From positions 62,001 through 126,000 of the forward strand of contig NZ_BAFV01000056.1 of assembly GCF_000308515.1 (NCBI RefSeq): 64,000 nucleotides of DNA, written 5' to 3'. Source of the stretch: Nocardia carnea NBRC 14403. GTDB lineage: Bacteria > Actinomycetota > Actinomycetes > Mycobacteriales > Mycobacteriaceae. Below the pieces are notes generated by a model that ran no database searches, was not told the origin of the DNA, and was given only the letters and a program-made list of their open reading frames with translations. Both the position numbers and the translations under genes were made by a program. This document shows, piece after piece, positions 57,814 through 64,000 of the stretch (positions are counted from its first letter, which is position 1; every line of letters starts with the position of its first letter).

Positions 57814-58935
57814 ATGGATTTCGATCTCACCGACGAACAGGTCATGCTCCGCGATACCGTGCGTGACCTGCTCAATCGCCATTACAATCCGGAATCGCGG
57901 CTGGCCGTCACCGAAACGGACCTGGGCTGGAGCCGCGAGGTCTGGGGTCAGCTCGCCGAGCTGGGCGTTCTCGGACTGAGCTTCGCCGAGAAAGACGGCG
58001 GAATGGACGCCGGCCCGGTGGAGACCATGCTGGTGCTCGAGGAGTTCGGACGCCGGCTCGCACCGGAACCGCTCCTGGACGCGGTGCTGGTACCGGGCGG
58101 ATTGATCAGTGCCGCCGGTAGCGCCGATCAGCGGCAGCGGATCCTGCCCGAGGTCGCGGCCGGGTCGAAACTGCTCGCCTTCGCGCACGGCGAACCGGGC
58201 ACCCGCTGGCCCGATCACGCCATCGAGACGACCGCCACCGCCGACGGCGACGCCTACACGCTGACCGGTGTGAAGAACCCGGTACCGCACGGCGACTGCG
58301 CCGACGAACTGGTGGTCAGCGCGACCCTGCCCGGCGGCGGCCTCGGCCTGTTCCTGGTCGCGGCGGACGCCCGCGGCGTCACCCGGACGCCGTACAAGAC
58401 GGTCGACAGCCTTCGGGGCGCCCAGGTGGAATTCGCCGCTGCGCCGGCGGAACTGCTGGGTACCGGCGATGCCACCGCCATCCTGGAATCGGTGCACGTC
58501 GCGGCCCAGGCCGGGTTGTGTGCCGAGTCGATCGGGGCGATGGCGGAATCGCTGCGGCTGACCACCGACTACCTGAAGACCCGCAAGCAGTTCGGGGTGA
58601 CGCTGTCGAAGTTCCAGACACTCACCCAGCGCGCCGCGAATATGTACGTCTCGCTGGAGCTGGCCCGCAGCATGAGCTACTACCTCACCGCGGCCCTGGT
58701 CGACTCCGCCGACCCGGTGATCGCGTCCCGGGCCCGGCTGCAGGTCAGCCGCTCGGCGCGGCATGTCGGGCAGGAGGCGATCCAGATGCACGGCGGTATC
58801 GGGGTCACCTCCGAATACCCGGTGAGTCACTATGTGGCCCGGCTGACCGCCATCGAGCGCACACTCGGCAGCAGCCTGGAACATCTGCGCATCCTCGGCG
58901 ACCGCGTGAGTGAGTACGCACAGCCGGAGCTGTGA
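57814..58935 (+). CDS. Acyl-CoA dehydrogenase, second of a pair
   Basis: 373 residues of the same superfamily but shorter and more divergent. FTLTDEQ-type start (MDFDLTDEQVMLRDTV), a weak flavin region (AFAHGEPGTRW in place of the usual EPxxGSD), and a well-kept C-terminal domain with RKQFGVTLSKFQTL and IQMHGGIGVTSEYP. The degraded flavin motif suggests a structural or half-active partner of the preceding gene product. GAGG lies just before the ATG. Confidence 0.9.
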   Translation: MDFDLTDEQVMLRDTVRDLLNRHYNPESRLAVTETDLGWSREVWGQLAELGVLGLSFAEKDGGMDAGPVETMLVLEEFGRRLAPEPLLDAVLVPGGLISAAGSADQRQRILPEVAAGSKLLAFAHGEPGTRWPDHAIETTATADGDAYTLTGVKNPVPHGDCADELVVSATLPGGGLGLFLVAADARGVTRTPYKTVDSLRGAQVEFAAAPAELLGTGDATAILESVHVAAQAGLCAESIGAMAESLRLTTDYLKTRKQFGVTLSKFQTLTQRAANMYVSLELARSMSYYLTAALVDSADPVIASRARLQVSRSARHVGQEAIQMHGGIGVTSEYPVSHYVARLTAIERTLGSSLEHLRILGDRVSEYAQPEL

Positions 58936-58981
58936 TCCCTCGCTCCGGCCGGACCGCGCCGACCGTTCGGCGGGCGTCCGG

Positions 58982-59019
58982 CCGGAGCAACTCCCTCACC
59001 CCGGAGCAACTCCCTCACC
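58982..59019 (+). repeat. 19-bp perfect tandem repeat
   Basis: CCGGAGCAACTCCCTCACC occurs twice in succession, in the 230-bp convergent gap between the acyl-CoA dehydrogenase pair and the phosphoribosyltransferase. Confidence 0.95.
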
Positions 59020-59165
59020 ACCCAGAGCAGCTCGTATCCCCATCGGAGCACATCGCCGGGCTCACCGAGCAAAGCGGTGGCCCCACCGGGCAGCCCGCGG
59101 CTCATCGCATAATTCGGTACCTCACCCGAGCCGATCTGCCGCAACCCACCGAACGGCTCGGTGGC

Positions 59166-59807
59166 TCAACCGAGCAACTCGCTGACTTCGGTATCGGCCA
59201 GCTGATGGAAATCCCGGTACGCACCACCGACGCCGGCCAACGCCGCCGGTGCGTGCGGGCACACCACCTCGTCGGCTTCCCCGCGGATCCGCGGGAGTGC
59301 CTCCGGCGCCGCGACCGGAACCGCCACGACGAGGTGCCGCGGTTCCTGCGCACGCGCCACCCGGCAGGCCACCACGACCGACGCTCCGGTGGCGATACCG
59401 TCGTCGACGATCACCACCGTGCGGTCCTGCAATGGGATCGGCGGACGGTCCCCCCGCCACAGCCTGCTGCGCCGCTCCAGTTCGTCACGTTCCTCCGCTT
59501 CGATCGCATCCAGCCGAGCGCTGTCGAGTCCGGTCTGGCGGACCACATCGGAGTTGATCACCCGCACCCCGTGCTCCCCGATCGCGCCCGCCGCCAGCTC
59601 CGGCTGCCAGGGCACCCCCAGTTTGCGGACGAGCAGGATATCGAGATCCCCGCCGATCACCTCCCGGACCGCCGCCGCCACCGGCACACCCCCACGTGGC
59701 AAGCCCAGTACCAGCGGACCCGGCGCCGGCGAATCCCCCGCACGCAGGTGCCTCAGTTCGTTTCCCAGCGCGCGTCCGGCAACTACCCGATCGGCGTAGA
59801 GCATCAT
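59166..59807 (-). CDS. Phosphoribosyltransferase domain protein
   Basis: 213 residues. The PRPP-binding motif VVIVDDGIATGASV (about 118-131) and the LGLPRGGVPVAA hood/loop identify a type I PRTase. It is of the short stand-alone kind seen in actinobacterial stress loci (Rv0571c-like), often predicted but without known substrate. Starts at one of two adjacent ATGs (59807, 59804); no strong Shine-Dalgarno, so the start is uncertain. Confidence 0.85.
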   Translation of the reverse strand: MMLYADRVVAGRALGNELRHLRAGDSPAPGPLVLGLPRGGVPVAAAVREVIGGDLDILLVRKLGVPWQPELAAGAIGEHGVRVINSDVVRQTGLDSARLDAIEAEERDELERRSRLWRGDRPPIPLQDRTVVIVDDGIATGASVVVACRVARAQEPRHLVVAVPVAAPEALPRIRGEADEVVCPHAPAALAGVGGAYRDFHQLADTEVSELLG

Positions 59808-60172
59808 CTTCGACGCTACTCGCTTCCCCCGCCACCGTCGCAGATCACCGCGGCACCGACACCGTTCGTATATCGACCCCGCCGTTGGTGTCAGGCATCG
59901 ATACGTGCGCACACCACCTGTCCGGAGCGTCCGGCACGCACAGTCGCACGGATCGGGCCACGGTCGACAACGTCACGAACGTCCTGCGCGATGCAGCGCG
60001 CGATGACCTCCGATCGAGGTCGGCCCAGGCCCGAGCCGAGCGGTCTCAGCAGCCCCGGGCAGAACAGTCGTGAACGTTCCCATCGCTCTGCTTCCGGCAA
60101 CGTGGCAACGCGGCAACGCGGCCACCGCCGCAACACGGCAAGCGCGGCACGGCACGCGGACCCGCGGGTCGC
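59808..60172. other. Intergenic, no gene seen
   Basis: 365 bp between two minus-strand genes. About 60099-60120 contains three direct copies of GGCAACG with small spacers. Otherwise only shadow frames. The phosphoribosyltransferase promoter must lie here. Confidence 0.55.
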
Positions 60173-61009
60173 CTACGGTGTCGCGACGGTGAATCTGCGT
60201 AGCGACAGGCTCGGGTTGGTGCGGCGCACCTTGTCCAGCAATTCCGGCTCCAGCGGGACGAGCGCGATCCCTGGTTCGTCGGCCAGTTCGCTCACGATCC
60301 GTCCTGCCGGGTCGACGATCATCGAGTGGCCCGCGCCGCGTGGCCCGCAGTGGTCGGCCGCGGCCAGGTAGACGGTGTTCTCGATGGCCCGGGCCCGCAA
60401 CAGGGTGGTCCACTGATCGACCTTTCCCGGGCCCGGGATCCACTGGGCGGGGAGCAGCAGGACCTGCGCGCCCGCGGCGGCCAGCCGCCGGAAGCCCTCC
60501 GGGAAGCGCAGGTCGAAACAGGTCTGCAGACCGAAGGTGAGCCCGGCGGCGGTGAATACGGGTGGCTCGGTGAGTGGGCCGGGGCGGACGATATCCGATT
60601 CGCGCTGACCGAATGCGTCGTAGAGGTGCACCTTGCGGTAGTGCGTGACGAGCGCACCGTCGGGGCCCAGCACCACCAGAGTGTTGTGGATCCGGCCGTC
60701 GTCCGGCGCGGTGGTTTCGACCACCCCGGCCACCAGGTGCACTCCCGTGTCCGCGGCGAGGCGCGCGAGGGCGGTGACGAACGGGCCGTCGAGCGGCTGG
60801 GCCGCGGCGTGTACCCGTTGATCGAGCCGGCCCAGGGCGAACATCGAATACTCGGGGGCGACCACGATGCGGGCGCCCTGGTCGGCGGCGGCGCGCACCC
60901 GCTCGGTGAGGGCCGCGAGGTTGGCGTCGATATCGGTATGGGGTGCGAACTGCACCACAGCCAGAGCCTGCGCGTCCGCGCGCGGCTGATCGGCGGGGTC
61001 GGCATCCAT
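60173..61009 (-). CDS. Carbon-nitrogen hydrolase (nitrilase/amidase family)
   Basis: 278 residues. The complete Glu-Lys-Cys triad of the nitrilase superfamily is visible: VVAPEYSMF (Glu near 53), HYRKVHLYD (Lys near 123) and QTCFDLRFPE (Cys near 164). It resembles the Rv0480c / Nit-type omega-amidases that clear deaminated glutathione-like amides, but the substrate is not shown. Divergent from deaD across 60 bp. Confidence 0.92.
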   Translation of the reverse strand: MDADPADQPRADAQALAVVQFAPHTDIDANLAALTERVRAAADQGARIVVAPEYSMFALGRLDQRVHAAAQPLDGPFVTALARLAADTGVHLVAGVVETTAPDDGRIHNTLVVLGPDGALVTHYRKVHLYDAFGQRESDIVRPGPLTEPPVFTAAGLTFGLQTCFDLRFPEGFRRLAAAGAQVLLLPAQWIPGPGKVDQWTTLLRARAIENTVYLAAADHCGPRGAGHSMIVDPAGRIVSELADEPGIALVPLEPELLDKVRRTNPSLSLRRFTVATP

Positions 61010-61069
61010 GCTGACACCGTATGGCCCGGTGGCCCGGACAACCAGGCCGTACCAGTAAACTCCTGGTCA

Positions 61070-62875
61070 ATGAGCACCAATCAGGGCGACGGCAGCCTCG
61101 GCGGAGACCCTGGCGACGCACAAGCCGAGAACGCCGAATCCGCCGGACCGTCTTTCGCCGATCTCGGGATCGATGACCGAATCCTCTCGGCCATTGCCGA
61201 TGTCGGCTACGAATCCCCGTCCCCCATCCAGGCCGCGACCATCCCCCCGCTGCTCGAGGGGGCGGATGTGGTGGGTCTCGCGCAGACCGGCACCGGTAAG
61301 ACGGCGGCGTTCGCCATCCCGATCCTGATGGGTTTGCTGCAGGACCGGCCGACCGGCAAACAGCCGGCTGCCCTGGTCCTCGCCCCGACCCGGGAACTCG
61401 CGATCCAGGTCGCCGAGGCGTTCGGCCGCTACGCCACGCATATGCCGAATACGCATGTGCTGCCGATCTACGGCGGGCAGAGCTACGGCGTGCAGTTGTC
61501 GGGTCTGCGCCGCGGCGCGCAGGTCGTGGTCGGTACCCCCGGCCGGGTGATCGATCACCTCGAGAAGGGCACGCTGGACCTGTCCCAGCTGCGCTACCTG
61601 GTGCTCGACGAGGCCGACGAGATGCTGAAGATGGGGTTCCAGGAGGATGTGGAACGCATCCTCGCCGATACCCCCGCGCAGAAGCAGGTGGCGCTGTTCT
61701 CGGCCACGATGCCCGCTGCGATCCGCAAGATTTCCAAGCAGTATCTGCGTGAGCCGGTCGAGATCACGGTCAAGTCCAAGACCAGCACCGCCACCAATAT
61801 CTCCCAGCGCTGGGTGCTGGTTTCGCATCAGCGCAAACTCGACGCTCTCACCCGGATCCTCGAGGTCGAGGCCTTCGAGGCCATGATCATCTTCGTGCGC
61901 ACCAAACAGGCCACCGAGGAGCTGGCCGAGAAGCTGCGCGCCCGCGGGTTCTCGGCCGCGGCGATCAACGGCGATATCGCCCAGGCGCAGCGTGAACGCA
62001 CTATCGGGCAGCTGAAGGCGGGAACCCTCGATATCCTGGTCGCCACCGATGTCGCGGCCCGCGGTCTCGACGTGGACCGTATCTCGCATGTGGTGAACTA
62101 CGACATCCCGCACGACACCGAGTCCTACGTACACCGGATCGGCCGTACCGGGCGTGCGGGCCGCAGCGGCGAGGCCCTGCTGTTCGTCGCACCCCGGGAA
62201 CGGCATCTGCTGAAATCCATCGAACGCGCGACCCGGCATCCGCTCACCGAGATGCAGCTGCCCAGCGTCGACGATGTGAACGCGCAGCGGGTGGCGAAGT
62301 TCGGCGATGCCATCACCGAGAACCTGAGCTCGGACAATTTGTCGCTGTTCCGCAAACTCATCGAGGACTACGAGCAGGAGCACAACACCCCGCTGGCCGA
62401 TATCGCCGCGGCCCTGGCGGTCGCCGCGCAGGACGGCGAGAGTTTCTTCCTCGAACCCGAACCGGAGCCGGTGGAGCGGCCGCGCCGGGAACGTCCGCCG
62501 CGCAACTTCGACGACGGCGGTTTCGACGATCGCCGCGGCCCGAGCCGGCATCGCGGGACCGGTGCCGAACTCGCCACCTACCGCATCGCCGTCGGTAAAC
62601 GGCACCGCGTGGTGCCGGGCGCGATCGTGGGTGCGATCGCCAACGAGGGTGGTCTGCGGCGCAGCGATTTCGGGCATATCAGCATCCGCCCCGATCACAG
62701 CCTCGTGGAACTACCGGCCCAGTTGCCGCCGGAAACCCTGGACGCATTGCGGAGCACCCGGATCAGCGGTGTATTGATCCAATTGCAGCTCGACCAGGGG
62801 CCGCCCCGCTCGATCGGGCGCGGGCCGCGGCGCGACGGGCCCAAACGGCACGAGCGGCGTAAACCGCGTTCATAG
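61070..62875 (+). CDS. deaD: DEAD-box RNA helicase with DbpA-type RNA-binding domain
   Basis: 601 residues. Q motif PSPIQAATI, Walker A AQTGTGKT (~71-78), PTRELAIQ, TPGR, DEAD at ~180, SAT at ~211, the helicase-C motifs VATDVAARGLD and HRIGRTGRAGR (~355), then an acidic/Arg-rich linker and a DbpA RNA-binding domain (~500-575: TYRIAVGKRHRVVPGAIVGAI). Remodels ribosomal and structured RNA, typically at low temperature. ATG at 61070; the open frame upstream is antisense to the amidase gene and not coding. Rv1253 is the M. tuberculosis counterpart. Confidence 0.95.
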   Translation: MSTNQGDGSLGGDPGDAQAENAESAGPSFADLGIDDRILSAIADVGYESPSPIQAATIPPLLEGADVVGLAQTGTGKTAAFAIPILMGLLQDRPTGKQPAALVLAPTRELAIQVAEAFGRYATHMPNTHVLPIYGGQSYGVQLSGLRRGAQVVVGTPGRVIDHLEKGTLDLSQLRYLVLDEADEMLKMGFQEDVERILADTPAQKQVALFSATMPAAIRKISKQYLREPVEITVKSKTSTATNISQRWVLVSHQRKLDALTRILEVEAFEAMIIFVRTKQATEELAEKLRARGFSAAAINGDIAQAQRERTIGQLKAGTLDILVATDVAARGLDVDRISHVVNYDIPHDTESYVHRIGRTGRAGRSGEALLFVAPRERHLLKSIERATRHPLTEMQLPSVDDVNAQRVAKFGDAITENLSSDNLSLFRKLIEDYEQEHNTPLADIAAALAVAAQDGESFFLEPEPEPVERPRRERPPRNFDDGGFDDRRGPSRHRGTGAELATYRIAVGKRHRVVPGAIVGAIANEGGLRRSDFGHISIRPDHSLVELPAQLPPETLDALRSTRISGVLIQLQLDQGPPRSIGRGPRRDGPKRHERRKPRS

Positions 62876-62983
62876 ATTCCACGGTCCCTCCCACCAGGCC
62901 GGAGCCGGTGATTACAGTGGGCCGCGTCCGGTGTGCACGTACCCGCTCGCCGGGTGTATCGCTGGGTCGCAGGAGGGCCGTGG

Positions 62984-64000
62984 GTGTTCGTTCTCGGTGA
63001 TCGGGTGGTGTGCGGCGCCACAGATCTGGAGCGTGGGGCGGGCTGTGAGTTCGCGCTGCTGCGCGGACTCGATGCCGAATTGGGCACTGTCCCCGGAACC
63101 GGCAGCGGAACACCGGCCGGGGCAAGCGGTTACGGCGAATGCGGGGTACCGCCGGAAACCGCTTCCGGCTACGCGCAATTCGCCGCGCTGCGTACCGCCG
63201 TGCGGCACCGTCACGGTGCCGGTGTGGTCGAACTCCCCCCGCCCGCCGACCCGGCCGATCCGGTGGGCGCCCTCGCCGCCGCGCACAGTGCCACCGTGGC
63301 CGCGGTCCGCGCCGGTGCCCCGGCGGTGCTGGGTGCGGTGTTCTTCGACGGGGACTTCTTCACCCACGTGGACGTGGCTACGCAGACCCCGGGCGGGCTA
63401 CGGCTGCACGGCACCACCCGAGCTCGGCCGGTGCCCACCGCGCTGCGGCTCGCCGCGGCCGCGGAGTTCCTGGAATCGCTGTCGGTACCGGTCGATCCGC
63501 GTCTGCATATCCACGCCGGCGGCGACGCACATACCGCCGAGGTAGCCGATGTGGCGCCGGTGTATCTGGCATGCCGCCGCCGTATGCACCGGATCCTGGA
63601 CGAACATTCGACCGAACTCCTGCCGGTGCAATGGGGTGATCCACGCTTCCGGGCCTGCGGCCGCTGCGCCGTCTGCACCGCCGCCCGCGCCGAGGCCCGC
63701 GATCTACTGCTGGTCGCCGGGATGGATCCGGCCACCCGGACGGCGTTGCGCACGGCCGGTATCACCACCATCGACCGGCTCACCACCCGGATCGCGACCC
63801 CGCCCGAGGTACCCGCCGCCACTCTCGCGCGGCTACGCGCCCAGGCCGTCGTCCAGCTGCGGCAGGAACATTCCGGTCGCGGTGAACTGCTGCCTGCGGA
63901 TCCGGCGGCCCTGGATATGCTGCCGTCGGCCACACCGGGCGATCTCGCCCTGCACACCCACCCGGTGACACCGGATCGCCTACGGGTGGCGGTGGCCTCC
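62984..64000 (+). CDS. TM0106-family RecB-like nuclease (3' end outside window)
   Basis: The frame is open for 339 codons to the window end. GTG at 62984 with AGGAGG 7 nt upstream. The protein starts MFVLGDRVVCGATDL, contains GAVFFDGDFFTHVDV, a catalytic-type acidic strand, and CGRCAVCTAARAEARDLL, matching the putative RecB-family nuclease TM0106, often fused to a DNA2/Upf1-like helicase. In M. tuberculosis a large protein of this kind (Rv1251c) lies beside deaD (Rv1253). Whether a helicase part follows cannot be seen. Confidence 0.8.
   Translation, partial: MFVLGDRVVCGATDLERGAGCEFALLRGLDAELGTVPGTGSGTPAGASGYGECGVPPETASGYAQFAALRTAVRHRHGAGVVELPPPADPADPVGALAAAHSATVAAVRAGAPAVLGAVFFDGDFFTHVDVATQTPGGLRLHGTTRARPVPTALRLAAAAEFLESLSVPVDPRLHIHAGGDAHTAEVADVAPVYLACRRRMHRILDEHSTELLPVQWGDPRFRACGRCAVCTAARAEARDLLLVAGMDPATRTALRTAGITTIDRLTTRIATPPEVPAATLARLRAQAVVQLRQEHSGRGELLPADPAALDMLPSATPGDLALHTHPVTPDRLRVAVAS

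Noticed and set aside
60326..61069. Fusion of a 248-residue domain to the DEAD-box helicase
   Set aside because: The frame is the antisense of the nitrilase-family gene and lacks its own start signals.
1..64000. CRISPR arrays, tRNA or rRNA genes, insertion sequences
   Set aside because: None found by reading; no regularly spaced short repeats, no transposase-like frame and no conserved rRNA segment was noticed.

Overview
The window is very GC-rich, with short or overlapping gene junctions and many GTG starts. It looks like a mycolic-acid actinomycete, most likely Nocardia or a close relative. Support comes from arabinogalactan-linker and mannose genes in the Mycobacterium tuberculosis order, a mycothiol-dependent dehydrogenase, an Mce protein, PE/PPE-like proteins with an EspG chaperone, a deazaflavin-type reductase and a CYP123 locus. 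Family names and M. tuberculosis (Rv) comparisons are from memory of the families; no database search was run.

Region 1 (1-13.4 kb), cell-envelope sugar supply: manB (cut by the window edge), a TobH-like SIS protein and manA form one operon. Next come a cation efflux protein, an FAD oxidoreductase and a P450. A TIGR03089 protein and an LCP ligase then face rmlD-wbbL-manC. These make GDP-mannose and dTDP-rhamnose, start the rhamnosyl-GlcNAc linker, and ligate wall polymer.

Region 2 (13.4-28.4 kb), accessory: an esterase, three small proteins, then two divergent operons. One encodes a Rad50-like ATPase with a zinc-hook motif plus a coupled helical protein. The other is a fully coupled four-gene operon: SWIM/DUF5691, MoxR AAA+, DUF5682 and VWA. 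This is the best candidate for a poorly described system. Large structured palindromic repeats sit at gene ends here and at 3.9 and 32.1 kb.

Region 3 (28.4-36.6 kb): a LolCDE/MacB-like ABC exporter, two Ser/Thr protein kinases of different architecture, and an endonuclease IV.

Region 4 (37-50.4 kb), redox and lipid/steroid-type catabolism: an orphan Mce protein; a coupled CYP123-SDR-CYP125-like-glutathione peroxidase operon; and a divergent ALDH-SDR-HIBADH-like-flavoprotein-TetR operon. It is laid out like the M. tuberculosis cyp51 locus but with a different second P450. A recurring TGTC/GACA operator-like motif and a KstR-like palindrome lie in the promoters. The region ends with a deazaflavin-type reductase and mscR with its metallo-hydrolase.

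Region 5 (50.3-64 kb): a 32-residue small protein, a small membrane protein, a Pro/Ser/Thr-rich lipoprotein, an orphan PE/PPE/EspG module, a lipase-like hydrolase, a secreted protein, a paired acyl-CoA dehydrogenase, a phosphoribosyltransferase, a nitrilase-family amidase, a DEAD-box helicase, and the start of a TM0106-family nuclease. No rRNA, tRNA, CRISPR array or insertion sequence was recognised.
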